The translations under genes were made by a program, and so were the position numbers. The notes below the pieces were generated by a model, which worked only from the letters and a program-made list of their open reading frames with translations, was not told where the DNA came from and ran no database searches. From positions 124,001-188,000 of the forward strand of contig JBGPTF010000002.1 in assembly GCA_041490445.1 (NCBI GenBank): a stretch of DNA of 64,000 nucleotides. Reading direction: 5' to 3'. Numbering within the stretch: position 1 is the stretch's first letter; the number at the start of each line of letters is the position of its first letter. The DNA comes from JBGPTF01 sp041490445 (lineage in GTDB: Bacteria; Acidobacteriota; Terriglobia; Acidiferrales; UBA7541). Shown piece after piece: positions 28,286 to 37,662 of this stretch.

Positions 28286-28395
28286 GAAGGCCACAGGTCG
28301 ACAACAACTGGAGCCGCGCTGGGGAAAGCCCCGAAGGGCCTGAAAGACCATGTCAGCCCCAGTTCTAGCCGGCCTACCCTCGAGGAGGATCTTCA

Positions 28396-30015
28396 ATGCC
28401 CTACAAACATTTGCTCTTTAGATCCGAGGCGCGACAGAAAATCCTCGCAGGAGCAAGCGCACTGACAGATGCCGTGCGCGTGACGCTCGGTCCGAAATCG
28501 AAATGTGTCCTCATCGAGAAAAAATGGGGCCGGCCCATCGTCTGCAATGACGGGGTCACAATCGCCAAGGAAATTGAGTTGGAAGACCCTGAAGAGAATC
28601 TGGGCGCGCAGATGATCCGGGAAGCGGCGGAACGGACGGGCCAAACGGTCGGCGACGGAACGAGTACCTCCGCCCTCCTCGCTCACGCGATCTTCGCCGA
28701 AGGACTCCATAACCTCGCGGCGGGTGCAAGCGCCGTGGATTTGAAGCGTGGCCTGGATCGGGGTCTTCGCGTTGTGGTCCAGAGCCTGCGCGACATCGCA
28801 CGCCCGGTCCAAAGCCGGCGGGAGAAATCCCAAATCGCCACCGTCTCCGCCCACAACGACGCTGTCATCGGCGAACTGGTAGCGGATGCATTCGAAAAAG
28901 TCGGCCCGGATGGGGTGATCACGCTCGAAGAAGCGAAAGGGACCGAGACCGTGCTGGAAGTCGTCGAGGGCATGCAATTCGACCGTGGCTACCTCTCGCC
29001 CTACTTCGTGACTGATCCGGAAAAAATGGAAGTTGTGCTGGAAGATCCGGTGATCCTGCTGCACGAAAAACGGATCGCTAGCCTGAACGAATTCCTGCCA
29101 TTCCTCGAGCAGGTGGTAAAAGCCGGAAGGCCGTTGCTGGTGATTGCCGAAGACGTCGAAGGGGAGGCGCTCGCGACCATGGTGGTGAACAAAATCCGGG
29201 GAGTCCTGCCTTCGGCTGCGGTGAAAGCGCCCGGCTTCGGCGATCGCCGCAAGGAAATCCTGCAGGATATCGCCGTCCTGACGGGCGGGCGGGTGCTGGC
29301 GGAAGAACTGGGATTGAAGATCGAGAGCATCACTCTGGACCAGTTGGGCCGGACAAAGCGCGTGGTGATCGACCGTGAGAAGACGACGATCGTCCAAGGA
29401 GGCGGATCCGCAAAGGCCATTAAAGGACGCTGCAACGAAATCCGCAAACAGATCGAAGAGACGACCTCGGACTACGACAAGGAGAAGCTCCAGGAGCGCC
29501 TGGCGAAACTATCCGGAGGAGTCGCTCTGATTCGTATCGGAGCACCATCCGAGACGGAGTTGAAAAACCGAAAAGAAGCGTTTGAGGACGCGATCAGCGC
29601 GACAAAGGCGGCGATGGCCGAAGGGATCGTGCCAGGGGGCGGCCTCGCCTTGCTCCGCTCGATCGAAGCGCTCGAGCGTGAAGAAGAAAAATGCACCGGA
29701 GACGAGCGCACCGGTCTTCAAATTTTGCGGCGCGCGCTGGAGGCCCCCACTCGTCAGATTGCCGAAAACTCTGCCGTTGACGGTGGAGTCGTCGTCGAGA
29801 GAATGCGCGCTGGCAGCGGAACTTTTGGGTTCGACGCCGCTCGTGGCGTCTACGTGGATCTCGTCGAGGCCGGAATCATCGATCCGGCGAAGGTGGTGCG
29901 AACAGCCCTTGAGAATGCTGTTTCCGTCGCCAGCGTGCTCCTGTTGACCGAGGCGACTCTGACGGAGGTCCCCAGTAAGAAAGAAGAACGCACCGGCGAG
30001 CTGACGGCGGCATGA
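28396..30015 (+). CDS. groEL: Chaperonin GroEL (orphan, divergent C-terminus)
   Basis: A 539-residue Hsp60. It has the nucleotide-binding elements (TLGPKSKCVLIEK, GDGTSTSALLAHAI, where most GroELs have GDGTTT) and the apical domain (FDRGYLSPYFVTDPEKMEVV). The equatorial signature VPGGGLALLRSIEALE is also present. No groES lies nearby, and the usual Gly-Gly-Met tail is replaced by KKEERTGELTAA. This marks it as a secondary chaperonin rather than the housekeeping copy. Binding site GAGGAGGATCTT. No CIRCE element seen upstream. It precedes galT by 30 bp and probably shares its transcript. Confidence 0.93.
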   Translation: MPYKHLLFRSEARQKILAGASALTDAVRVTLGPKSKCVLIEKKWGRPIVCNDGVTIAKEIELEDPEENLGAQMIREAAERTGQTVGDGTSTSALLAHAIFAEGLHNLAAGASAVDLKRGLDRGLRVVVQSLRDIARPVQSRREKSQIATVSAHNDAVIGELVADAFEKVGPDGVITLEEAKGTETVLEVVEGMQFDRGYLSPYFVTDPEKMEVVLEDPVILLHEKRIASLNEFLPFLEQVVKAGRPLLVIAEDVEGEALATMVVNKIRGVLPSAAVKAPGFGDRRKEILQDIAVLTGGRVLAEELGLKIESITLDQLGRTKRVVIDREKTTIVQGGGSAKAIKGRCNEIRKQIEETTSDYDKEKLQERLAKLSGGVALIRIGAPSETELKNRKEAFEDAISATKAAMAEGIVPGGGLALLRSIEALEREEEKCTGDERTGLQILRRALEAPTRQIAENSAVDGGVVVERMRAGSGTFGFDAARGVYVDLVEAGIIDPAKVVRTALENAVSVASVLLLTEATLTEVPSKKEERTGELTAA

Positions 30016-30045
30016 GCCGCTCGATTTTCATGCGCGAGGGCTGAC

Positions 30046-31107
30046 ATGTCCGAACTCAGACAGGACCCTATCACGAAGGAATGGGTCATTCTTGCGACGG
30101 AGCGAGCCAAGCGGCCGGAAGAACTTCGCATCGAACGGCAGGCGAGGCCAGCGGAGCGCTATGTGGCTTCCTGCCCGTTCTGCCCCGGAAATGAAAACAG
30201 GACTCCCGACTCCGTGCTGGAGTTGCCGCGAGAGGGCGAAGAAACCTGGCAGGTGCGTGTCGTCCCGAACAAGTTTCCTGCGCTTTCGCGCGAAGGGGCC
30301 CTTGCCCGCCGATCCACTGGATCCTGGCACCGCGTCAGCGGCGTGGGAATCCATGAGGTGATCGTCGAGACTCCCGATCATTCGCTCACGCCGGCATTGC
30401 TTCCCGCCGGCGACGTGGCCAGGATTCTGGAGGCCTACCGGGCGCGGTTCGATGCGGTGAGCGCCGACCCCCGTATTGCACAAGTGACTTTGTTCAAGAA
30501 CCATGGCGCGGGGTCCGGAACGAGCCTGGAGCATCCTCACTCGCAGCTCATCGCCACGCCGATCATCTCTTCCCACTTGCGCGCCCGCGAATATGAAGCA
30601 CTGCGGCACTATGATGATTTCGGCGCTTGCCTGCTGTGCCAGGTCCTGGAGCAAGAGATCCACGAAAAAACCCGCCTCGTTTTGGAGAGCGAGCATTTCA
30701 CCACGCTGGAGCCATTCGCTTCGAGGGTTTCCTTTCACACGCACATCTATCCCCGCCGTCATATGGCCTCCTTCGGCGAAGTCACCAAGCACGAGTTGGA
30801 GGATCTTGCAGGACATCTCAAGACCGTTCTTGCGAAGTTGTATTGGGGACTGGGTAATCCGGACTTCAACTACACGATCCACAGCGCGCCGGCAGAAAAT
30901 GCGGGAGTCCGGTATTATCACTGGTATTTGAGCATTATCCCGCGGCTCACCCAGATGGCGGGATTCGAGCTGGGCTCGGGCATGTCCATCAATACGGTCC
31001 TCCCCGAGGCCGCCGCTGAGTTCTTGCGGCACGTCACTCTCGGGCGCTCGGAGAACCTGGCACGCAGGACCCCTGTTCACGCGGCGAACGGCTTCAGGAA
31101 AGGCTAA
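30046..31107 (+). CDS. galT: Galactose-1-phosphate uridylyltransferase
   Basis: HIT-superfamily transferase exchanging UMP between UDP-glucose and galactose-1-phosphate. The active-site nucleophile motif HPHSQ is present (about residue 165), with Cys pairs CPFCPG and ACLLCQ able to bind zinc or iron as in GalT. The C-terminal segment VSFHTHIYPRRHM resembles the second HIT-like half. No galK or galE is nearby, so the role may be an alternative nucleotidyl transfer rather than the Leloir pathway. Its 353 residues are normal. It sits between groEL and a flavodoxin-like gene. Confidence 0.85.
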   Translation: MSELRQDPITKEWVILATERAKRPEELRIERQARPAERYVASCPFCPGNENRTPDSVLELPREGEETWQVRVVPNKFPALSREGALARRSTGSWHRVSGVGIHEVIVETPDHSLTPALLPAGDVARILEAYRARFDAVSADPRIAQVTLFKNHGAGSGTSLEHPHSQLIATPIISSHLRAREYEALRHYDDFGACLLCQVLEQEIHEKTRLVLESEHFTTLEPFASRVSFHTHIYPRRHMASFGEVTKHELEDLAGHLKTVLAKLYWGLGNPDFNYTIHSAPAENAGVRYYHWYLSIIPRLTQMAGFELGSGMSINTVLPEAAAEFLRHVTLGRSENLARRTPVHAANGFRKG

Positions 31108-31165
31108 GTCGAGCAAGACGGCCGCCCCGATCTTGCGCTTCGGAAAGTGATAAGGACATCGCAGC

Positions 31166-31799
31166 ATGGTTATAATCGCGGTCGTCTATCACTCAGGAAC
31201 GGGGCACACAGCGGTTCTCGCCGAAGCCGTGGCGCGCGGCGCGGCTTCGGTGCCCGGCGCTACTGTCCACCTTCTCCAAATTCGGCCGGAGCAGATCACC
31301 AACGGAAGCTGGGACGATCCTCGTGGTACTGGAGAAGTTGGATAGCTCCGATGCGATCATCTTCGGCTGCCCCACTTGGATGGGGAGCGTGTCTTCGGTA
31401 TTCAAGTCGTTCCTCGAACAGGCTTTCGAGATATGGTTGGTGCAGGGCTGGAAGCACAAGATTGCCGCGGGCTTCACGAACTCGGCGTCTCAGAGCGGAG
31501 ACAAGCTTTCTACTCTGCTCCAGCTCATGGTCTTTGCTATGCAAATGGGGATGATCTGGGTAGGCGTTGGTGACCCGTCCGGTAATCACTCGACCGCAGG
31601 AAGTATCAACGACATTATTAACCGGTTGGGTTCCTGGGTGGGCGTCATGAGCCAGAGCAACATTGAACAGAGCCCAGACCTCGCTCCGCCAGCTAGCGAC
31701 CGCACCACTGCTGAACATCTCGGTGCGCGTGTCGCGGGAATCACCCAACGCTGGCTGGGGAAGGACGGTTACGAGACTGCACGGATTCATGCAGTCTAG
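31166..31799 (+). pseudogene. WrbA-like NAD(P)H:quinone oxidoreductase, frameshifted
   Basis: Flavodoxin-fold enzyme of the WrbA group. The N-terminal frame from ATG 31166 encodes MVIIAVVYHSGTGHTAVLAE (FMN phosphate loop), continues to NGSWDDP, and stops at TAG near 31345. The rest of the protein (VLEKLDSSDAIIFGCPTWMG, FTNSASQSGDKLSTLLQL, GDPSGNHSTAGSIND) is in another frame from about 31323. A single-base shift around 31315-31325 (GATCCTCGTGGTACTGG) would restore a full-length protein. Either the gene is recently broken or this is a sequence error. Binding site AAGGA. Confidence 0.8.
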
Positions 31800-31808
31800 G
31801 AACTCCGG

Positions 31809-32768
31809 ATGAATCGTCATCGCAGCGATCGTGCGATCGGCATTGCTGTGAGCCCTACATTCTGGACGGGCTTTTGGAGACTTGCGGACCCAAAAATCAC
31901 GCTGGCTTCCGCAGCGTCCCTGCTTCTCGGAGCAGCGGCAGCGGCTCATGACGGCGCGATTTCATGGCCATGGCTCTTTCTGGCAGTCCTCGGAATCTTC
32001 TGCGTCGAAGTGGCGAAGAATGCTTCCGGCGAAATCTTTGACTTCGATTTGGGCGCGGATCTTTACGTCGCGCCGGAGGACCGGAGCCCTTTTTCAGGAG
32101 GAAAGCGAGTTCTCGTTGATCAGCTCCTGACGCGCCACGAGACGGCCTGGATTGCCGGAGTCAGCTACACATTGGCGATCACTGCCGGAATATGGATTGC
32201 GATTGCGCGCGAGCCTCGTGTGTTGCTTCTGGGTCTTCTGGGGATCGCGCTGGCGTGGTTCTACCATGCTCCCCCGTTCCGCCTCTCTTACAGGGGTCTT
32301 GGCGAGTTGGCCGTGGGAATCGCTTACGGACCTTTGATTTGCTGTGGAACGTACCTCGTGCAACGCGGACATGTCGGTCCGCAGATTGTTTTCCTGTCAT
32401 TGCCTCTGGGTCTGCTCATCGCGGGCTTTCTCTGGGTCAATGAGTTCCCTGATTACCAGGCCGATGCGCGCGCGGGCAAGCGCACTCTGGTCGTCCAATT
32501 GGGACGCCGCCGCGCGAGTTGGGCATTTCTGCTCCTCGTGTGCGTGGCATTCGCCATCCAGACCGGGCTTCCGGCAATTGGCCTTTCCAAAGGTGTGTGG
32601 CTGGGGCTCCTGGGCCTGCCCTTCGCGATTGCGTCCGCGAGGCGAGTCGTAGCGTCACCCGAGAATACTGTCTTACTCATCACCGCGCAAAAACGGGCGC
32701 TCGAGAGCTTTGTGATCTTGTCGCTTACAACGAGCGCCGGCTTGCTGACCTTTTTGGCGAAAACGTGA
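31809..32768 (+). CDS. UbiA-family prenyltransferase (MenA-like)
   Basis: A polytopic (about eight helices) 319-residue prenyltransferase. The two Asp-rich motifs are NASGEIFDFDLGAD (about residues 71-84) and NEFPDYQADARAGKRT (about 205-220). YHAPPFRLSYRGLGE is typical for MenA-type 1,4-dihydroxy-2-naphthoate prenyltransferases, so menaquinone synthesis is possible. No other men genes are in view. It starts 10 bp after the flavodoxin-like gene, whose quinone-reductase role gives a possible functional link. Confidence 0.85.
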   Translation: MNRHRSDRAIGIAVSPTFWTGFWRLADPKITLASAASLLLGAAAAAHDGAISWPWLFLAVLGIFCVEVAKNASGEIFDFDLGADLYVAPEDRSPFSGGKRVLVDQLLTRHETAWIAGVSYTLAITAGIWIAIAREPRVLLLGLLGIALAWFYHAPPFRLSYRGLGELAVGIAYGPLICCGTYLVQRGHVGPQIVFLSLPLGLLIAGFLWVNEFPDYQADARAGKRTLVVQLGRRRASWAFLLLVCVAFAIQTGLPAIGLSKGVWLGLLGLPFAIASARRVVASPENTVLLITAQKRALESFVILSLTTSAGLLTFLAKT

Positions 32769-32842
32769 AATCTCGGCGTGTTTCATCCAACGGCCGTCGT
32801 GTCCTGCTGTTGAGAGATGCATCGAACGATTGGGACAGCACA

Positions 32843-34144
32843 CTAACGGCCCGGGGCGGGCGGCAGTCCGGCATCGCGCTGGCGGGAGTATTCCTTCCAG
32901 TTCATCGGCGGCAGGCCCGTGTCAACCTGCTCCATGATGATGCAGCCATCCACCGGGCAGACGAGCGCGCAGAGGTTGCAACCCACGCACTCTTCTTCAA
33001 TGATGCGAGGCACGTGCACGCCCATGCCGTTCGGATTCTTTTTTTCCTTTCCGCCAGCGGTGTAGGGCGCGATGCACTGGTGGGCGCCGTCTTCGCAGGC
33101 GACGTAACAAAGCTGGCAGCCAATGCACAGCTCGTGATTGATGCGCGCGACGATTTTGTAGTTCAAATCGAGGTCGCCCCAATCGAGGACATTGGGCACA
33201 GCGCGGCCGCGAAAATCCTCGATGGAACGAAATTTGTGGTCGTCCATGTAGGCGGCAAGCCCGTCGAGCATGTCTTCCACGATGCGAAAACCGTAGTGCA
33301 TCACCGCGGTGCAAACCTGCACGCAGGTTGACCCGAGGGCGATGTGTTCGGCGGCGTCCATCCAGTTGCCGATGCCGCCGATTCCCACGATCGGGATCTT
33401 CACTTTCTTTGCCACGCTCGCGACCAGATGCAACGCAATCGGCTTCACCGCCGGGCCACAATAGCCGCCGTGCGACGACTTGCCTGCAACGACCGGCCGC
33501 GGCGCGAACGTCTCGAGGTCCACGCCCATCAAGGAGTTGATGGTGTTGATCAGGCTGACGGCGTCGGCGCCGCCGCGCTCGGCCGCGAGGGCGATGTGCG
33601 TGATGTCTGTCACATTGGGAGTGAGCTTCGCGATCACCGGGGTTTTCGCCGCTTCCTTCACCCACGACGTGATCATTTCCGTGTATTCCGGCACCTGGCC
33701 CACGGCGGAACCCATGCCGCGCTCGCTCATCCCGTGCGGACAACCGAAATTCAACTCCAGTGCGTCCGAACCGGCGTCTTCGGCGCGGCGCACCATATCG
33801 TGCCAGACTTCGCGCTTCGATTCGACCATCAGCGACGCGATCACCAAATGTTTTGGATAACGCTTTTTCACCGCGGCGATTTCGCGCAGGTTCGTTTCGA
33901 TGGGGCGGTCGCTGATCAGCTCGATATTGTTGAAGCCCATCACCTTCACGCCGTTCAGATCGATGGCGCCGTAGCGCGAGGAGGTGTTGCGGATTGGATC
34001 GCCAATCGTTTTCCAGACGGCGCCACCCCAGCCGGCGTCGAAGGCGCGCATCACCTGGTCCCCAGTATTCGTGGGCGGGCCCGAGGCCAGCCAGAAGGGA
34101 TTAGGTGATTCGATGCCGCAGAATTCCACGCGCAAGTCCGCCAT
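32843..34144 (-). CDS. preA: NAD-dependent dihydropyrimidine dehydrogenase subunit PreA
   Basis: Catalytic subunit that reduces uracil/thymine to the 5,6-dihydro form. An FMN-binding TIM barrel of the dihydroorotate-dehydrogenase type (residues 1-320; GGAVWKTIGDP, ELNFGCPHGMSERGMG, GIGGIGNWMDA) is followed by two 4Fe-4S clusters (CIGCQLCYVACEDGAHQC and CVGCNLCALVCPVDGC). Length 433 residues. It follows preT by 18 nt with GGAGGTGAAGC before its ATG, so preTA form one transcript. The dihydropyrimidinase gene, acting next in the pathway, is divergent at 35787. Confidence 0.94.
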   Translation of the reverse strand: MADLRVEFCGIESPNPFWLASGPPTNTGDQVMRAFDAGWGGAVWKTIGDPIRNTSSRYGAIDLNGVKVMGFNNIELISDRPIETNLREIAAVKKRYPKHLVIASLMVESKREVWHDMVRRAEDAGSDALELNFGCPHGMSERGMGSAVGQVPEYTEMITSWVKEAAKTPVIAKLTPNVTDITHIALAAERGGADAVSLINTINSLMGVDLETFAPRPVVAGKSSHGGYCGPAVKPIALHLVASVAKKVKIPIVGIGGIGNWMDAAEHIALGSTCVQVCTAVMHYGFRIVEDMLDGLAAYMDDHKFRSIEDFRGRAVPNVLDWGDLDLNYKIVARINHELCIGCQLCYVACEDGAHQCIAPYTAGGKEKKNPNGMGVHVPRIIEEECVGCNLCALVCPVDGCIIMEQVDTGLPPMNWKEYSRQRDAGLPPAPGR

Positions 34145-34162
34145 GCTTCACCTCCAACCACA

Positions 34163-35521
34163 TCAGGCGCGGGGATGGCCAAGGAAGGCATCGAGGCCGC
34201 GGGAGGCGGCCATGCCTTCGGCGACGGCGTCCACGACCTCCTTCCCTCCATTCACGCAATCGCCACCGGCAAAATATTTCGGATTGCCCGTCTGATGCTT
34301 GTCGTTGACGACGACCGTGCCATTCGACCGGAGCTCGATTCCCTTGACGGCGCGGAGAATTTCCGTCACCGATTTTTGCCCGATGGCCCGCACGACCATA
34401 TCCACGTCGAGAGTGAACTCCGTGCCCGGAATCGCCACGGGAGCACGCCGGCCCCTTGCATCAGGCAGGCCGGGTTGTGTCCGAGCGCATCCCAAGCCGA
34501 TCACGATTCCGTCCTTTGCGATGACGCGCACCGGCTGCGTGTGCCAGAGAAAAGTGACGCCGTCGAGCTTGGCCAGCTCGTACTCGTAGCGGAAGGCGGG
34601 GATTTCCTGCTCGCCGCGCCGGTAAATCAGGTAAACCAGTTCGGCGCCGAGGCGCCTCGCCGCGGTGACCACGTCGATTGCCGTGTTCCCCGCCCCGATG
34701 CAGGCGACCCGCCGGCCCACTTCCACTTCGTGGAAGTGCATCACTTTTGTCTTCTCGATAAATTCCATCGCACCGAAAACGCCGCGAAGATTCCCGCCGG
34801 GCAGGCTCAATTCCCACGTCTCGCCGAGGCCAAGGCCGACGAACACCACGTCAAACTGTTTCTCGAGATCGGCAAACGAAATGTCGCGGCCTACTTCGGT
34901 TTTCTGGCGGAACGTGACTCCCAACTGCCTAACCATCTCCGCTTCACGCAGCGAATCCTGCGCCCGGGTCTTGTAGGCGGCAATGCCGTAGGTATTGAGG
35001 CCGCCGGGCAGCGTGTTTCGATCGAACAGTGTGACGGCGTAGCCGAGCTTGGCAAGCTCGGCGGCGCACGCGAGTGAAGCGGGCCCCGAGCCGATACACG
35101 CGACGCGCTTGCCATTCGGCGCACCGGCGCGGAGGAGCTGAATGTTGCGGTCGAGCACATGATCCACGGCGAACCGCTGCAAGCGGCCGATCTCGATCGG
35201 TTTCTCGCCCTTCTCGTGCATCACGCAAGCGCCTTCGCACAAGACCTCGGTGGGACAAACGCGGCCACAGCTTTCGCCGAGGATGTTGGCTTCGAGGATG
35301 ACGCGCGCCGAACCACGAAGATTGCCCGTCGAGATCTTCGTGATGAAGGAAGCCACATCGATGCGTGTCGGACAGGCCTGCGTGCAGGGCGCGTCGAAAC
35401 AAAAGAGGCAGCGCGCCGCCTCGATCACCGCCTGCCGCGGTGTCATGCGCGGAGCGATCTCTGCAAAGTTCTGTTCGTATTGCTCGTGAGGCAGCTTGGG
35501 GGCGGCTTCCCGAAGGGCCAT
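34163..35521 (-). CDS. preT: Dihydropyrimidine dehydrogenase subunit PreT (FAD/NAD(P) oxidoreductase)
   Basis: Electron-input subunit. The N-terminal Fe-S region has CLFCFDAPCTQACPTRIDV and SCGRVCPTEVLCEGAC. The FAD Rossmann motif is CIGSGPASLACAAELAKLG (near residue 136), and a second Rossmann site is CIGAGNTAIDVVTAARRLG. Its 452 residues match GltD-like subunits. Binding site CAGGAGGCGCG. First gene of the preTA pair; PreT passes electrons from NADH to PreA. Confidence 0.93.
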   Translation of the reverse strand: MALREAAPKLPHEQYEQNFAEIAPRMTPRQAVIEAARCLFCFDAPCTQACPTRIDVASFITKISTGNLRGSARVILEANILGESCGRVCPTEVLCEGACVMHEKGEKPIEIGRLQRFAVDHVLDRNIQLLRAGAPNGKRVACIGSGPASLACAAELAKLGYAVTLFDRNTLPGGLNTYGIAAYKTRAQDSLREAEMVRQLGVTFRQKTEVGRDISFADLEKQFDVVFVGLGLGETWELSLPGGNLRGVFGAMEFIEKTKVMHFHEVEVGRRVACIGAGNTAIDVVTAARRLGAELVYLIYRRGEQEIPAFRYEYELAKLDGVTFLWHTQPVRVIAKDGIVIGLGCARTQPGLPDARGRRAPVAIPGTEFTLDVDMVVRAIGQKSVTEILRAVKGIELRSNGTVVVNDKHQTGNPKYFAGGDCVNGGKEVVDAVAEGMAASRGLDAFLGHPRA

Positions 35522-35786
35522 CGCGCCTCCTGGCGGTCGCGACCCTGATTTGAGGGCGCTACGCCAAAACCGATTCGCCGGTGCGGTTCAACCTAAAACG
35601 AGCGACCCGGTGGTGCATTGTCCCACCGGGCTGGCTCAAACCGCCGATGCCGCTGATTCTAGCACCAGGGGCGAAGGCATCGCACAACGGTTTTGGCCGC
35701 AACTTTCTTGTAAGACTTTCGATTCCCTTGCGATGCGTTTGCGGGCTGGCCTAAGATGCGAAGGGCGCGAAGAGCGGAGGGACTCC

Positions 35787-37178
35787 ATGCGTTTCGATAC
35801 GGTTATCAAAGACGGCACGGTGGTTACGGCGACGGATACCTATGCGGGCGATATCGGGATCACCGATGGGAGCGTCGTGGCCATCGCGAAGGATTTGCCG
35901 ATCGAAGGCGCGGGAAAGGTGATTGATGCGCGCGGGCGCTACGTGATGCCGGGCGGCATCGACGTCCACACGCACCTTGACATGCCTTTCGGCGGAACGA
36001 CGAGCGCCGACGATTTTGAATCCGGAACCATCGCCGCGGCGTTCGGCGGCACGACGACGCTGATTGACTTCGCGATCCAGTACAAGGGCCAGTCGCTGCG
36101 GCAGGCATTCGACACCTGGATGAAAAAGGCGGAGGGAAAAGCGGCGACTGATTACGCGTTTCACTGCATCATCACCGACCTGGCGGATGCGCAACTCGAC
36201 GAGATGGGCGCCCTGGTGCGCGAGGGAGTTTCCAGCTTCAAGTTGTTTATGGCCTACCCGGGCGTTTTCATGCTGGATGACGCCTCGATCTTCAAGGCGA
36301 TGTCGGCGGCCGCGAAGTTCGGAGGCCTGATTTGCATGCACGCCGAGAATGGCGGTGTCATCGACGTCATCGTGAAGCGGGCATTGGCCGAAGGCAAGCG
36401 CGCGCCGAAGTATCACGCGCTTACGCGGCCGACGACTGCGGAAGCGGAGGCGACATCGCGTGCGATTGCGCTCGCGGAGATGGCCGGCGCGCCGGTGTAC
36501 ATCGTGCATCTCTCCTGCAACGAGGCACTCGAGAAGGTCCGCGAAGCGCGCGACCGCGGGCTGCCGACGTACGCCGAAACCTGTCCGCAATACCTTTACC
36601 TCTCGCTCGAAAACATGGATGCGCCCGGCTTTGAGGGTGCGAAGTATGTCTTCACGCCCCCCCTGCGCGAGAAATGGCACCAGGAGAAGCTGTGGCAAGG
36701 CCTGGCGAAAGATGATTTGCAGGTGGTCTCCACCGATCATTGCCCGTTCTGCTTCAAAGAGCAAAAGGAGTTGGGCAAGGATGACTTCACGAAGATACCG
36801 AACGGCGGCCCCGGGATTGAAAACCGGATGAGCCTGATCTACTCCGGCGGCGTCAACGGCCATCGCTTTTCGCCGAACCGGTTTGTGCAACTGGTCGCTA
36901 CCGCGCCGGCCAAGCTTTTCGGCTTGTACCCACGGAAAGGAACCATTGCCGTGGGGTCGGACGCCGATCTCGTCATTTTCGATCCGAACGAGGAACAGGT
37001 CATCAGCGCGAAGACGCATCACATGCGCGTGGATTATTCAATGTTTGAGGGCATCCGCGTGAAGGGCGTGCCGAAGACGGTGCTTTCCCGCGGCCGCGTG
37101 GTGATCGAGAACGGAAAGTTCACGGGCAAAGCCGGCGCGGGACAGTTTCTTCGCCGACAAACCTACGCAGGACTGTAG
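35787..37178 (+). CDS. hydA: Dihydropyrimidinase / D-hydantoinase
   Basis: Opens the ring of dihydrouracil to N-carbamoyl-beta-alanine. It is a 463-residue amidohydrolase with HTH at residue ~58 (GGIDVHTHLDMPFGG), the carboxylated Lys in SSFKLFMAYPG, further metal His residues (CMHAENG, YIVHLSCNEA) and Asp in STDHCPFCF. It ends with the usual beta-sandwich strand (VVIENGKFTGKAGAGQFLRR). ATG 35787 is behind GCGGAGGGACTCC. It is divergent from preTA with about 265 bp between, so a shared regulatory region is likely. A beta-ureidopropionase that would finish the route is not in the window. Confidence 0.93.
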   Translation: MRFDTVIKDGTVVTATDTYAGDIGITDGSVVAIAKDLPIEGAGKVIDARGRYVMPGGIDVHTHLDMPFGGTTSADDFESGTIAAAFGGTTTLIDFAIQYKGQSLRQAFDTWMKKAEGKAATDYAFHCIITDLADAQLDEMGALVREGVSSFKLFMAYPGVFMLDDASIFKAMSAAAKFGGLICMHAENGGVIDVIVKRALAEGKRAPKYHALTRPTTAEAEATSRAIALAEMAGAPVYIVHLSCNEALEKVREARDRGLPTYAETCPQYLYLSLENMDAPGFEGAKYVFTPPLREKWHQEKLWQGLAKDDLQVVSTDHCPFCFKEQKELGKDDFTKIPNGGPGIENRMSLIYSGGVNGHRFSPNRFVQLVATAPAKLFGLYPRKGTIAVGSDADLVIFDPNEEQVISAKTHHMRVDYSMFEGIRVKGVPKTVLSRGRVVIENGKFTGKAGAGQFLRRQTYAGL

Positions 37179-37662
37179 CGCAAGGCCCCCTTGTTCGAAT
37201 GGGGCAAATTCTCGGGGTTCTTCTTGGACTATTGCTTGAGCGCACCAGGAGAACGCTGAGCCGCGCACTGATCCCTGCCCAGTACCATGACTTCCATCAA
37301 CACGTTAATGAATAAGTCCCTCGAGATTTCCACAGGGACTCCAAGATAAAGAAAAAAGGAACTTGTCTTCTTGTATGAGCCTTCCTAATATCCGTTCTGA
37401 TTCTACTCGCTTCAGCTAATCACTGATGTAGGCGAGTTATGATTCTGATTTTCAGAAGACGCAATTCCACCGAGGCAAGCAACTCCCCCGCCGAAGTGGC
37501 GTTTCCAGCTCAACTTGATACCACGATGAAATCCTGCCTTATCCGGTCCATGCGGAGGAAGAAACAAGTAGGTTCTTATGAATGAAATGAAGAGGCAAAC
37601 CATCGAACAGCTTGTTGGGCCAAATAGCGATTGTGATCTCAGTACGTAAAGGAGAAAAGACG
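37179..37662. other. AT-richer intergenic region with a candidate leader ORF
   Basis: About 480 bp, lower in GC than its surroundings. A 23-codon frame (37578-37649, MNEMKRQTIEQLVGPNSD...) ends so that its TAA overlaps the AAAGGAG binding site of the next gene. This could be a coupled leader peptide, though its own start signal is poor. Otherwise I see no gene or terminator. Confidence 0.35.
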
